This document shows, piece after piece, positions 36,601-48,033 of a DNA stretch of 64,000 nucleotides. The notes under the pieces were generated by a model. It saw only the letters and a program-made list of their open reading frames with translations. It was not told where the DNA came from and did no database searches. This DNA comes from Undaria pinnatifida. Lineage: Eukaryota; Sar; Phaeophyceae; Laminariales; Alariaceae. The stretch lies in NCBI GenBank assembly GCA_012845835.1, contig JABAKD010000029.1, positions 15,231,453 to 15,295,452 of the forward strand. The letters run 5' to 3'. The translations under genes and the position numbers were made by a program. The number at the start of each line of letters is the position of its first letter. The stretch's first letter is position 1.

Positions 36601-39600
36601 CTGAGAGCTCTAGAAGAAGACGCGGAAGCTTGGGAGAAGAAGGAGCTCGAGGACGCTCGTAAGGCGGAAGAGGGGAGGAGAAAGGCTGAGGAGGGGAGGA
36701 GGAAGGACAAGGCCGAGCGTGATTCTTTGAAAGGGGACATCGTTGGTCGGTACGCCGACGAGGTGAGGGGAAGCCGGGCGTCGTTAGCTTCCGGTTTACG
36801 GTTACCGTGACATAGTTAGGGTTCGGGGTAGGGTCATCGTGTCCGATACCCTTAGCGAGACGGCGCAAGGAGCGGTGCTTAGTTCAGCCGGGACAGCTAA
36901 GGACGAGTTTGTCGGTCTCGGCGGGCTCGATGGGGGAACCAGACCAGAGAAGAGTGGTAGCGCTTCCGTTTCGTTGAACCGTGCGTTTCATTTTCGATGC
37001 CCGGGAGTTTAGGTATTTGTTAACCGTCCGTTTGGTTGTCGTCTTCGTTTACTTTTACCCTTTTTCCACTGCGAAAAGTATCCCATACAAATCTCGCCCA
37101 ACAGTTAGTGCCCACAACGCCGCTGGAGGGTAACGCCGAGCGGTGCAGATTGGTTGGTCAGGCGAGATGGGACATGCGGTGCTCCAACTACCGAAGCTTG
37201 TTGGATGTACAACATGACCACTGAGCTAGCACTCAGGACTGATGGTTAGCTGAGTGGTTATGGTGCATCTCTGTTAAAGTTTAGGACGGATTTGTCGGGC
37301 CCGGTGGGGGGCCAGGGAGTGACAATGATTGTACCATAAAACCTCGCAGAAGGGGCTGCGGGAGGTCGCACCTAGTGAGAGCTATGTCGGTTGATAACCC
37401 TTACCGTGTCGCTAGTGGTAGTTAACGTGCTGCGCCAAACGCACGTGCGGTAACCTCGCGGCACAGCCGTGATCCAGAGCAGTGGGAATGCCTCCTTCGC
37501 CGCCGTAGTCACCGTTAGTCCACATTTCTTGCTGTTGTAGCTTGCGACATAGGTTGCTTGTACTTTTGATTCTTATTTTGTCATCAGTTTTTTCTTGCCA
37601 GCTTAGCTTAACTCGTGGGAGGTTTTACCCTCAGCTCAATCGTCTGGACAAGCCACAAGCCGTGGTCGCAAGTGTCTTCCCTTCTTCCCCCCGGTACGTG
37701 CCTTCGTTTTTAGCGCGCAACTACTACTGTGTCATCAAAGCACCAGAAACACTCTCTGCAACCGCCTTGTTCGTCGTTAGTCCACTTTTGTTGCGGTTTC
37801 AAATCGCTGGGAGCTGTTTTACTAAGACGTAAAACACGAGCAGCACTCTCTTTTCTTGGCAGCACCGTTCGCCGTTTCTCGCGTGCGTGTGCGTGCCTGA
37901 GGCAGAGGGATCCTTGGCGAAGGTGGTGGTGCCGGGTCCAACGGAGGAGATAAACTCCGTTCGTGTTTTTCGCTGTTAGTTCAAGTTGTTTTCGTTGCAG
38001 CTTGACATTGTACACGAACCACTTTTTTTATCAACACACTATTAATAGCAGCAACCCTTCGACAGCCGCGTGTCGCTGTTAGTCCTTGCCGGTATTGGTT
38101 GCTGTTGGATTTTGCTGTGCTTCGTATACGTGTAGTGTACCTCAGTTTTTCTGTTTCATCAAAGCACGAGCAACACTCCCTCGACTACCGGCGGTCGCTG
38201 TTTCGCGCGCGGGCGTGCCTCAGGCGGAAGGGTCCTCGCTGAAGATGGCCGTGCCGAGCCTAACGGAGAAGAAAAAGTCGACTCGTTACCGCGACGGCAA
38301 GGTCGTCACCACTACGGGCGCCAAGGTGATCGCTCATCGGTGATCGGTGATCGGTGATCGGTGATCGGTGATCGGTGATCGGTGATCTGCGATCAGTGAT
38401 CAGACAAGACAAACTTACTTGATCGAGTTGGCATGCGCACCATTCGTGCTCTTTACAGCACTCCAAGTTTTTCTTTTGGTAGTATCATTGTTAGTATTAG
38501 TAGTATCATTGTTATTTTTTAATAGTATCATTGTTATTTTTTAGTAGTAGTTAGGGGATGATCGAATTCCTCTCTTACCCATGGAATACCTTTTGTTTGT
38601 GTGTGTTTTACAATATAGATGTGTCTGCAGTCCTTCGTGAAAGCCAAGAGCACACCGGAAATGTGACATTTTTTTAATTTTTACTTGTTCGTCTTGCCAC
38701 CACGGCCATTTTGCCTCCATCTTGCTCGGAAAATACGTTGCCTCTACTCCTCTCTTCTCGGGCGAGATCCTCGACCTTCGCCGGACCTCTTCCCTCGCGC
38801 GCGGTCTCGTGATCACGCGCCAACGCCGCGCGCGGCGGTTCCGAACTGGGCTTGTTTGGGTAGAGATCTTGCGGGGCACGTTCCAGCTCTGCCAACTGCT
38901 TGCGGAGATGCTCGTTGATGTTCGTGTCCGCGACGAGCACGCCATAACGAATTTTATTAGGAACGTTCCGTCTTGATCGATCGCAAGATTCGAGATGTGG
39001 TATATATTTTCGTACGTTCGTACGGTTGCTGCTGGTTCGGGGACGAACTCGCGATATTTAGTAGCATTTGGAATGGGCCTGGTGAACATTCTTATTAATA
39101 GAAGGGGGTCTGAAAGCTGAGATTAACAAAGGAATATATAAAGAATATCGAACCGTAGAGAAATGAGGCTGATAAATATCAGAGGCATGAGACTGGGAAC
39201 TGAACGCTGCCAGTATATCACGTATACAACAGCCAGAAAAACTTGAAAAAAATTCTGCACATAAATGAGACTGGTATAGAAACCTCAGAATGAGAATTGA
39301 CACTCGCTGATATAGGAAATTCAGAAACGTGGCTGATAATTAAAGCGTCTAAGGAATGGCACTGAAGCTTGTCTGAGAAATTCCACTGACGACTGAATAT
39401 GAGAAATAAGACGTTGTGGGAAACTGTACTGGTTAATGGGGCCGACCCTTATGGGAGACGAAAACAGAAATCAAAGCATGATTTCCCTTCATGGTGTAGA
39501 AACCCCAGGGCAGTGTCGTTGGTAGGCATGAGCCATTTCCGTTCTCTGCCTAAACAAAAAAAAACTGTTATTTTCGCACGCAGCACCTACCGCCGCCGCC

Positions 39601-40833
39601 GATGATGATTCCTCTCCTCACAGAGACGGGATGGCGTCATGCCTTCGGTAGTGTGTGCTCCACTGCTCCTTCTGAGAGTACTCGCTGCAAAGTTTGAGGG
39701 CCGGTGGTGCGGTGTGGCTGGAGTTCTACCTCGAGACGTGAGAGCCTGACCCTTTTCCGCACGAGTTTTTTAGAGACGGAACTGGGGCCCAGTCTCCCAT
39801 ATTTACCGGCAAGCGAAACAAGTCGAAACAAGTCTGAGAATTGAGACTGAAGAAGAAATTAATATTTCAGCAACGACTGTGAACACCGATAAGTGAGACT
39901 GAGTCCTGCCATATGATCGCCGTGCGCTGCGCACGTCTCACTTTCTTGATTCCATTCGTGGGTTTCTTCCATCCTGCCTGTATCCTATTTATCTATGACA
40001 ATGTCTTCATCCTAGTACCACCCTTGGCATGCGACACACTTACCATGGTACAGGCTACTATATACATGTGTGGTGCATATACTTGATCCTGCAAGTAAGT
40101 CTGTAAACAGAACCTGGGATTAAAACATGGCACAGGGATCTTAGCCTTTCCGAAGCATGGGTGCCGGCGAACGCCGGCACCCATGCGGAGCCCTTGTAGT
40201 CCAAGTATCCTTACATGGTACAAGTATTAGGTATGTGCCTGGGCCTTGGGATTAATTAGTAATTAAAGGTCCTGTTTCGTTTTCGTTTTTTGTGAGACTC
40301 GTTTTCGTTGAACACCTCCTCAAGTGACGACTGGAGCACCACAAAAAATTGATATATACTTGGAAGTACCATACCATTACTTCTTTTTTTTTCCTATACA
40401 CACATCTACTTTCCAGCTACTACTATTACTACTGGACAAGCCGTGGTCACAAATGTTGTCCCTCTCCCCCCCGGTCTTACCATCATTTTTTATCGCGATA
40501 GGGTTCAGCAATCCCACTGCTCGTCGACTTTTCATCGAGTGTTGCGAACTCACGCTCTCGCGCTTTCCGCAAGTCAATTTGTGCGCAAGAGAAAGTCCCC
40601 AGTTATTTGATACTATTACTATGCGTCCGTGAGAAACCCAGTTGGAACCACCGCATCGCCACAGCTCTCGACCGGCACGGATACATTCGGGTAATTTCTA
40701 TTTTCGGCCACTGTGCGTCGTTTTTTCTGTTGTGTGATTTCAGGTGATTGTGGAGAGCTTAAAGCCCGAGTGGGACGGAGGTTCTCGAGGCAAGGTCAAG
40801 ACCAAGGGCAAGCGGGGCAAGGGCTTTGTATAG
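33634..40833 (+). CDS. CUE domain-containing protein 2-like (CUEDC2-like), 294 aa in five exons
   Basis: Exons are 33634-33789, 35938-36197, 36486-36762, 38224-38325 and 40744-40833. All four junctions keep phase (0, 2, 0, 0) with GT and AG borders. Exon 1 starts MDALSRYLDGVGMDASVLDE and contains LDEAIADYIVEL, resembling the N-terminal LDEVIFSYVLG segment of animal CUEDC2. Exon 2 starts SAPSREAFSEVFEQLQQ and continues as a low-complexity Gly/Ser stretch. Exon 3 has a CUE-like helical region and a strongly charged coiled coil (KAEEGRRKAEEGRRKDKAER), ending SLKGDIVGRYADE. Exons 4-5 read EKKKSTRYRDGKVVTTTGAK-VIVESLKPEWDGG, matching the conserved C-terminal RYIDNQVVSTKGERF of CUEDC2, and finish with a basic GKVKTKGKRGKGFV tail. 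CUE proteins bind ubiquitin; the specific role here is unknown. An exon between 3 and 4 could have been missed. Confidence 0.78.
34061..35145 (-). mobile_element. ~1.08-kb TIR element built from GAAGCTTCC palindromes (long copy)
   Basis: The ends match the short copy at 21646-21831 in inverse orientation: CGGTCTCCTGCACTACTTG at the left and CTGCACTATCTGCATTTTAG (reversed) at the right, each followed by GTGGAAGTTCATGAAAG or its variant. CTGATAC flanks both sides (34054-34060 and 35146-35152). The interior is two blocks of GGAAGCTTCCACGGAAGC-like palindromes, separated by about 200 bp of unique sequence at 34530-34730. It lies in intron 1 of the CUEDC2-like gene. No transposase is present. Confidence 0.8.
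37649..37720 (+). repeat. Short interspersed repeat copy (GGACAAGCCGTGGTCGCA family)
   Basis: The segment contains CTGGACAAGCCACAAGCCGTGGTCGCAA split by an 8-bp insertion, then TCTTCCCTTCTTCCCCCCGG and TACGTGCCTTCG. Related copies lie at 40430-40500 and 59198-59262, with a diverged one near 31800-31890. Confidence 0.7.
37902..37960 (+). pseudogene. Decayed tandem copy of exon 4 of the CUEDC2-like gene
   Basis: The segment following GTGCGTGCCTGAG reads GCAGAGGGATCCTTGGCGAA, then GGTGCCGGGTCCAACGGAGG. It aligns with the start of true exon 4 at 38224, which lies 322 bp downstream, and the intronic flank upstream (AAACACGAGCAGCACTC) aligns too. Its frame soon ends, and it lacks the conserved RYRDGKVVTTTG part, so it should not be a functional exon. 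Confidence 0.7.
38334..38395. repeat. 7-bp array (CGGTGAT)n adjoining a splice donor
   Basis: About eight copies of CGGTGAT start only 9 nt after the exon 4 donor, which itself reads AAG|GTGATCG. The array looks like an expansion of the donor sequence. Confidence 0.92.
40154..40187. repeat. GC-rich 14-bp hairpin followed by CGGAGCCCTTG
   Basis: CATGGGTGCCGGCG and CGCCGGCACCCATG form a perfect stem around a two-base AA loop. The trailing CGGAGCCCTTG is the same as at about 11456 and 11589, where the first copy also follows a GC hairpin. Confidence 0.8.
40430..40500 (+). repeat. Short interspersed repeat copy (GGACAAGCCGTGGTCGCA family)
   Basis: The segment reads CTGGACAAGCCGTGGTCACA, then a TTGTCCCTCTCCCCCCCGG block and TTTTTTATCGCG. 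It lies in intron 4 of the CUEDC2-like gene, upstream of the final exon. The flanking TTTCATCGA and CTCTCGC segments also resemble 31930-31975. Confidence 0.7.
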
Positions 40834-42944
40834 TATGCCATGACTACACGACGAGGGGGAAACTCTTGGGGCGGTTTAGGCGCTGCAGTGGGCGGTAAAT
40901 GTAGACTAGACTTACTTCGTACCAGTATGATACGACAGGGGTGGCCAGCACGATGTGGGAGATACCGGTATGTTTGGGGCCTGACGGGGCGACCCCCCTC
41001 GATTAGACAAGTATGGATTAATACAAGACTATTAATACACTATTAATACTCTATTAATACACTATTAATGCACTATTAATGCACTATTAATACTCTATTA
41101 ATACACTATTAATACACTCTTGACCTTTTTGAGGCCCATGTACGGCGATAACAACAAACTATAAAAGCGTCCTTTTCATGGTGCGGGTATGCAGCACACG
41201 GCAGCGCAAGCTGTGCGCGTGTCTCACAGGCACTTGCATTGGATTTTGACTGGGAATTGGTCGTCAGCTAATCTAGCAGTCTAGGTTGCCTAGTGTGAAG
41301 GATGCTGCAATCGTCACTTTTATTAATCGTTTTTTGGCTATACTATACTCAAGATGAAATCAAGCCCCGAAAGGGCTAATAACACAATACCTACTGAAAC
41401 CTACTGGTGATACCTATTGATACCCAACATTGTATCATACTGGTAGGTGTTCAAACATGATGTTGTGTACCTGGTACCTGTATATGATATCGGTGATGGA
41501 ATTGTTCACCTCGTTGGGACTTGATTAGACTATATGCAGGGAAAAATTGACCAACCTAAGTGATGATTTTTTACAGCATCGGTCGGCCATTAGAAGCGAC
41601 GCCGGCAGCTAGGATATTGGTGAAACATTTTGTGTCCGAACGGCCATAGTACAGCAGGCGAACACGGTGCATGATATGATCCCATCCATACTGCTACTGC
41701 GCGCTGACGGAACCGGTTGATGACATCGCACTAATGGTGGATGACAACGTACTAGATCTTGCCATGGCTTTGGTCGCTATACGCGGGGTCCAGAATGGAC
41801 TTATTCGTGCCGGGTTACGTATTTTGTCAAAGTCGGCGTTTGGGCGGTATGGAGGTCCTCAAGTGACCACCCTCATAAACTTTAGGTGGCTCGTACCCAT
41901 AGTCTACAGGTGCTACCCTGCTTTAACGCGTCTATGGGCGGGCGGGCGGGCGTGTTTAGCGTTTAGTCTAGCGTAACGCTTGATTCTCGCTTGTTCTTTT
42001 CACGTCTGCAAGGTAGATCAATATCTAGAGCTGTGAGTCGGCCCGACTTAAGTCATCGACTGGTTATTAGCCGGATTCATAGGTGTTTCCCACAGATGCA
42101 GACTATCCGACTCATTCCGTACTTGCGGGAAGAATGGAAGAAAAAAAAAACGAAAACCAGAACCAAAGAACAGCCAGGCCTCACATTGGTCAGGTAGCAG
42201 AAACTAGCAGTAGAGACCCCGATGACCCTGTAGACTAATGCTTTTTCGTTTTTTTTAAATAGCAAAACCAATTAATTATATCGGAATGGGGGTGAAAGTA
42301 TCGAAATATGGAAATAAACAACGCGAAGAGAGACATGTGGGTGACCGGTTCGCAAGCGCACGGTGGGTGGGGTAGTGCGTGAGGCTGCCACGGCGCTTGT
42401 CCGCCGTCGAAGCCAGCACACATGGGTATGGCACGACTAAGGGGTAGCTTTTCAATAATCCAGAGGGCCATGACGTGGCTGTGGCGATATATTCGCGATA
42501 AGTGTGCCACTCAGCAATCCAACGGCTGCCGACAAATAGCCATGACCAAAGCACAACTTCCTGAGCACTCGCACGGGAGCGGGTTGGACCACGAGCACCG
42601 CCTACTCTCAGGAGCGCCTCGGGTGTGCGAGTTGGATATATTCAGCCGCGTCGTTGGGGGCATCCGCCGCGAGTCGGTGCGCTGTGGCGGTTGAATTATT
42701 CTGTCAAAGTTTCAACGCGAGTTTTAACGTGGAATATCTCCAAAATGCCAAGCCATGAATTTGCTTTTTACTTCGTAGCACAGTTTTAATTGATGGTTGT
42801 GTCCTTCTGGTTTCCCTTGGCTTTCTTCTTTCTGGGGATGTTTTTGTGTGAGTTCGACGTGGAAGAAAATGTTGCATGCTGCAAGTTGTCGGGTGGCAAA
42901 AACAATAATGCATATTTCGGCTGTATACCTACTACCACCAATAC
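40834..42944. other. Intergenic region 3' of the CUEDC2-like gene
   Basis: No gene could be supported. It contains an (ACTATTAATRC)n minisatellite at about 41028-41117 and otherwise short unrelated frames. A plus frame at 41734-41976 looks protein-like in composition, but I recognise no motif in it. Confidence 0.4.
41028..41117. repeat. ~11-bp minisatellite (ACTATTAATAC)n
   Basis: Around eight copies of ACTATTAATAC or ACTATTAATGC variants occur in tandem. The ATTAATAG/CTATTAAT core is self-complementary. Confidence 0.9.
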
Positions 42945-42946
42945 AG

Positions 42947-43015
<69 letters not shown>

Positions 43016-43026
43016 CACTACTACTA

Positions 43027-43057
<31 letters not shown>

Positions 43058-43118
43058 CACTACTACTACTACTACTGCTACTACTACTGCTACTATACTA
43101 CTACTACTACTACTATAG
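42945..43118. repeat. (CTA)n microsatellite
   Basis: The tract is about 170 bp of CTA triplets with occasional CCA and CTG interruptions. Long Leu or Tyr/Thr frames across it are artefacts. Confidence 0.97.
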
Positions 43119-43173
43119 ACTGTAGGCCGTGGGATTGCTCACTGGGGTGCACTTTCAGTTTTCCCCCTCAGAG

Positions 43174-43545
43174 TCATGTGTGTTTTGGGTGAGGCATAGA
43201 GGTGTTCAAATCGGAGGCCGAAGAAAAATTAGGGGCACCCGTACCGCGGCATGCGTCCGAAGGCTGTGAAATGCAGGCTCTAGACATGAGTCGTTCTAAG
43301 GTAGCCCCCCCCGACTTTTCTTTAACAAAACTGTCGGTTTCGAAACCAGCTCCCAGCAGTATCTGATATACGGTGCCCCTTGCCGCTCCGACGTCATCGT
43401 TCGATAGACCTTTGCAAACAAGAAAACGTGTGAGGACGTTTTTTTCACAGCATCCTTCCTCGTGTTGAGCAGCCATGAAACGTTCGGTAAACGAACAAAG
43501 TCGCTGGTTTTTTTTGGGGGGGGCTATTATCGTAGAATCAGTCAC
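43174..43545 (-). CDS. Possible hypothetical protein fragment
   Basis: A minus-strand open frame of about 123 codons has a balanced composition and helix-like segments (VLTRFLVCKGLSNDDVGAAR, then GTVYQILLGAGFETDSFV). It has no ATG at its upstream end, so it would have to be an internal exon or a broken gene. I recognise no family, and chance cannot be excluded. Confidence 0.25.
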   Translation of the reverse strand: MTDSTIIAPPKKNQRLCSFTERFMAAQHEEGCCEKNVLTRFLVCKGLSNDDVGAARGTVYQILLGAGFETDSFVKEKSGGATLERLMSRACISQPSDACRGTGAPNFSSASDLNTSMPHPKHT

Positions 43546-44811
43546 ATCGGACGTCCATTCGGCGTAGATCGTGCCAATCGGAATACAATGCAGTAGTAGC
43601 CCCTTTATAGTGCCGGTTGCCCGCTATATAGTACATAGTGCCTGTGAAGTCGCGTGGAACATATGGAAACAACCAGTAGTGTCAGTATGGACACATACGG
43701 TAGAGGTGCACCGGCTCTAGTTCGCCTTCTAAGGATGGTGGCCTGGTAAAGCACTCTATGCCTTCTGAGGCAACACCAGGTTTTTGAGGAAACTGAAAGT
43801 GCAACCTGACGAACAAAAGCCCATGGTCTAAGGGGCATGAAAAATCAAAATTGCGAAACAAGAACAACTTTCTCATGCTCATCATAGTTGGGTTAAGATG
43901 GGTTAAGGAGCGCCGTCCTCCACGACATAGTTTAGCCCGAAAATGGTATACCTTAATACTTCTACCGTAGCACGCGTCTCTTAACGGGGACTAGTGCTGG
44001 TTGCTGCTGTAGTGCCGGTACTCCCGGCTGGCACATACTGGCGCTGCGGTGGGTTCACCAATCAATGTACAAACAACCGCACGGGACATATCCCGCGTTG
44101 TAGATATGGCCCAAGCACAAGATACCGAGAAGAAAGTTGCGGAAGGGCGAGCAAGAGAGAGTAATTCACATTATTGACATAGAAGGCATCGTGTGATGTC
44201 CGTCCCTCCAAGTGGATGGCGACAATCCCTGAGTGGGGCAAAAAAAATTGTACGTTGCGTGCGTTCCCGCGCACGCACACACAGGAGCAACCAACCTAAA
44301 AGCTCCTCTGGCAAGTACTCTATTGTAAGCGAGCGCAGCATCCTTCGTCTTCTCTGCTAACCAAGCAATATCCGGCTTATGAGGAATCGGGAACCAATCG
44401 AAACAATCCCGCTGTGGGACAAAAAGAAAGGTAGTTCCAACGTTTGGCCTCGATTACTGCACTAGAACTACACGGGTTTGTGTAGTGAGTACCAGGTACT
44501 ATTTTGTCCAGGGTTTTGTCCAGGGTACCCGGGACCACATGCGATTGTTGTTGGTAATACTCGGGCTTGTGCCGGGTACCCGCAGAGTGTTTAGCCCACT
44601 AAACTTGCCCTTGTAATATTCCAACCACCGCCTGCATGCGAATCCGAACCCGACATCGAGCACGCTTCCCTGCAGGGAAAAACAAATCCTCCCCCAAGTG
44701 GTTTGTCCCGAAAAAACGTGCGTGCAGTTCTAAAGGCGTCAAGGGATGCCTACCTATCTCCACTAAAGCACAAGACACTACCGTTTACCTGCGCTTCTCC
44801 TCCACCCTTGA

Positions 44812-47572
44812 TCAACTCGCTTCTGGAGTCCTAACTTTAGTACAAATATCCCGACAATGTGCCAAATCTGGGGGGGGGGGGGGCGAAGAGAAATCAAGGC
44901 CCAAAAAATGACCGTCAAAATATGCCTTAAAAATAAATGCCACATTCAGCGCAATTATGATGAGATAGGGGAGGGCGCGGAAATGAAAACCAGCACCCAA
45001 ACATAGCGGCGGATTCAAACACTTGTAATAAACGATCACACTCAGGAACAGCACGATGCCAAACTTCTCCGTCCTTACACATACGTTCTAGCACCTCGGC
45101 GGGAACAGGGTACGCCTCGTGCGTCTGCTCAACCGTCCAATAGTGTGTTGGATGCGTAGATGTAGGCGTTAATCTTTCGATTGACACCCGTACCCTTAGC
45201 CTAAGCCAGTCCCAGTCCGTGGTAGGCTCCTCTTGAGTCACAGACGATGACCTAAGCGTAGCATCTGCTGCACTCCCCGAACCCAAGTCGGAAGCAAGAG
45301 CTGCCTCCCCAAATGTCTCCAACACCTGAGAACCTTCCGAGCCTGCCTCTGGCGAAACAGTGCCTGCATTCTCCGAGTCCAGACCGGGCACAGGAGCTTG
45401 CTTGGTCTGGCCAGCCGCTCCCAGCCCCTAGGAACCTTCGGTGACAAAGGTCGGTTGTGCGTCGGGCCTAGCACCGCTTGCACTCTGCCAGTTGAAGCCA
45501 GGGGCAGGAGCCGCCTCCGTGGTAGGCTCTTCCGTGTCGAACGCAGGTGATGCCTCGCGTCCAACATCTGCTGCATTCTCCGAGCCCACGTCAGGAGCAG
45601 AAACTGATCCCTTGCTCGTTACAGCCGTCGTTACCAGGTGGGGGGCTTCGGTGACACTCGTCGGTGGTGCCTTGGGCCTAGCATCTGCGCCGAAAACAAG
45701 CGTTGCCTCCTCAGTAGGTGCAACCGTTTCTACCACCTGGGAGCCTACCTCGGGCAAAGTATTGCCTGCACTCTGCAAACTCAAGTCGGGAACGGGAACC
45801 GGCTCCTCAAACGTCTCCAACACCTGGGAACCTTTGGTAACAGTCGTCGGTGGTTCCACGCGCGCTGTTGACGTGCCACCTTTCGAAAGGTCAGCGGCAG
45901 TAGTAGCGAACGTCTCGGGCGGGGTGGGCACGGGGTGCTCAGATACCATCGGCAGTCCTTGCATTTCAGCGGAAATCACGATTTATTTATATCACGTTCT
46001 CACTCGTGGAAACATTCTTCAAGCCCACAGACCGGTCGCTGGTAGAAACTTAAGGGTCAACAGCAATGGCGCTGTCGGGCGGGACGAAGCCCGGGTTCTC
46101 AGGGGCGTACACCAAGTGCTCAGGTGCCACTGGTAGTCCTTGCGTCTTGGCGGAAGTCGCGGCTGATCCCATCTCATCACTCGTTGCGGCATTGTTCAGG
46201 TCCATAGACCGGTCTCTGTTAGGGATAGCAGAGTCAACAGCTACAACACTGCTGTTGGACGGGGTAGATGACGGGGGCTCAGCTGCCACCGGGCGTCGTT
46301 CCGTCTCGGAAAGTTGTACGATTGGCACCCGTTCCTTACTCCTCGCAGCATTTACCAGAGCCATGAACCGATCCCGGGCGGGGTCAAAAGGCGTTGTGAC
46401 GGGCCCTGCGTTTTCAATGGAAACATCGCTTCCAGGGGCGGACGGCGTCGTGCTGGGCTCTTCGCTTTCCCCTTTCCCGCCCAAGTGTTTGTCAGGCTCG
46501 GGCCTGGCCGGAAGGTTTTCCGATACACCGGGAGTGGTGGTTGTAGCGGTGACGGGATCGATCGGGCCGTCGGTGGTGGCCAGCAGCAATGTTTCGGTCG
46601 TCATCGACGGTGTGCCCGTCTTTCGGTCGCGTTCAGAACGGCCCAGAAAATCCTTGGCCAGGGGCGACCTTTCAAGGTTTTCCACATCGTGGGATGGTTG
46701 CAAAAATGTTGCCTGGTTCTCGGCTTTCTCCGGTTTATCCATGCCGTTGGTGGCTAGCAAAAACGGCGCCTGGCTCTCGTTTTCCTCCGGCTTTCCTTCC
46801 GCCAGCACCACAGCCTTGGGGCGAAACGGAACAGCCATGTACGAAGACGGGGCCATCCACGCGTCTGGCCCTCCGTCGTCTCCCTTCCCAGGCGATGCAA
46901 ACGCTGCCGCACCTTCCCCAAGCGATGAAACTACTGCCACATCCTCTCTAGGCGATGAAAATGCTGCTACATCATTCCCAGGCCATGACAGTGCTGCCAC
47001 ATCGTCTTCATCCGACTGCAACGGTGCCGCATCCTTCCCGCCAGCAGCAACGGGGTTCACTTCGGCCTCCGCCGGCACCGGAAACGACCCAGCCTGAACC
47101 ATGTCTCCACCTGCAGCAGCACGGTTGACATCGGCCGCCACCGTTAGTGGCCCAGCCTGAACAATGTCCCCGCCAGCAACATGATCGCCACTGGCTGTCG
47201 CCGAAAGTAGCTTAGCCTGAATATTGTCCCCGGTAACAGCAGGGTCCACACGGGCTGTCACCGACAGAAACCCAGCCTGAACCACGCCCCCATCAGCAGC
47301 GTCAGGTTGCCCTTCGGCCGCCACCGACGTTGGCCCAGCCCCAACAATGTCCCCGCCAGAAGCAACATGATTGCCATCGGCCGTCACTGACAATAGTGAC
47401 TCATTTTGAACTATGTCTTCATCAGAAGCAACAGCGTTAACATGGGCCGTTACCGACAGTGACCCGGCCTGAACATGCTGTCGTCCGGAACCGGAGTAAG
47501 GCGTGGTGCTCCATCGATCCGACTCGATAGCATGCTTGGTTTTTTTCTCACAACCGCAAAAGGCGGTGCTTC
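44812..47572 (-). CDS. Ser/Thr/Pro/Ala-rich repeat protein, likely broken or multi-exon
   Basis: The main frame is open on the minus strand from about 47572 (a TGA lies just upstream) to the stop at 46050, about 507 codons with no early ATG. It begins with about seven ~21-residue repeats of the type QAGSLSVTA..VAAGGDIV, followed by ~11-residue repeats such as DVAAFSSPRE. A mucin-like region rich in Thr, Pro and acidic residues comes next. Related sequence continues in other frames: 45979-45428, with AEMQGLPMVSEHPVP echoing AKTQGLPVAPEHLVY upstream, and 45391-44927. A further frame at 45054-44812 has two hydrophobic stretches, FGIVLFLSVIVYY and ALPYLIIIALNVAFIF, that could be membrane spans. 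This could be a surface mucin-like protein or a decaying gene. The reverse strand is also open for 343 codons, so caution is needed. Confidence 0.45.
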
Positions 47573-47689
47573 ATCGAACGGACTCGACGGTCCAGCCTGT
47601 CCCAAAAACTCGTGGCGTGCTCCTCCGCGCCTGTCACTGTCGCCATCTTCCATGCGTGCAATCGCGCGCTCCTTAACTCCATGGTCGTT

Positions 47690-47826
47690 GTCGTCATCTC
47701 GTCGTCTCGTCATCTCGTTATCTCGTCGTCTCGTCATCTCGTTATCTCGTCATCTCGTCATCTCGTCATCTCGTCATCTCGTCATCTCGTCATCTAGTCA
47801 TCTAGTCATCTAGTCATCTAGTCATC
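47690..47826. repeat. (TCTCGTCA)n / (TCTAGTCA)n microsatellite
   Basis: An 8-bp unit, CATCTCGT, is repeated many times and shifts to CATCTAGT at the 3' end. It lies just upstream (on the minus strand) of the repeat-protein frame. Confidence 0.92.
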
Positions 47827-47963
47827 TTCTGCGGGTGCAATCTTAACTCCACCGCTGCCGTTTTCGTCGTTTTATGGGTGTGCAGTCACGGGTCGCAAAA
47901 CACCCTTTGCAGTCGGCGATGTGTTACCCGGCGATGTGTTACCCGGCGATGATGGTCCCTGCA

Positions 47964-48033
47964 GGGTTAGGGTTGGGGTTAGGGTTGGGGTTAGGGTTGG
48001 GGTTAGGGCTAGGGTGAGGGTTAGGGTTAGGGT
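47964..48033. repeat. Interstitial telomere-like tract (GGGTTAGGGTTG)n
   Basis: The tract alternates GGGTTAGGGTTGGGGTTAGG-type units, then degrades to GGGCTAGGGTGAGGGTTAGGG. Confidence 0.9.

Noticed and set aside
37120-37300. A-box-like sequence TTAGCTGAGTGGTTATGGTGC considered as a tRNA gene
   Set aside because: No B box, no pairing acceptor stem and no anticodon arm could be drawn. I found no convincing tRNA anywhere in the window.
38674-38940. Minus-strand frame with NINEHLRKQLAELERAPQDL, looking like a coiled-coil exon in CUEDC2-like intron 4
   Set aside because: It has plausible composition, but I found no matching acceptor, donor or partner exons and no known family. GC-rich open frames of this size arise by chance.
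42790-43192. Poly-Leu and poly-Tyr frames over the CTA tract
   Set aside because: Pure microsatellite translation in several frames, with no flanking coding signal.
46066-47097. 343-codon plus-strand frame opposite the repeat protein
   Set aside because: It starts with ATG, but its repeats are simply the complement of the more regular minus-strand repeats. The minus frame is longer and has the more protein-like pattern.
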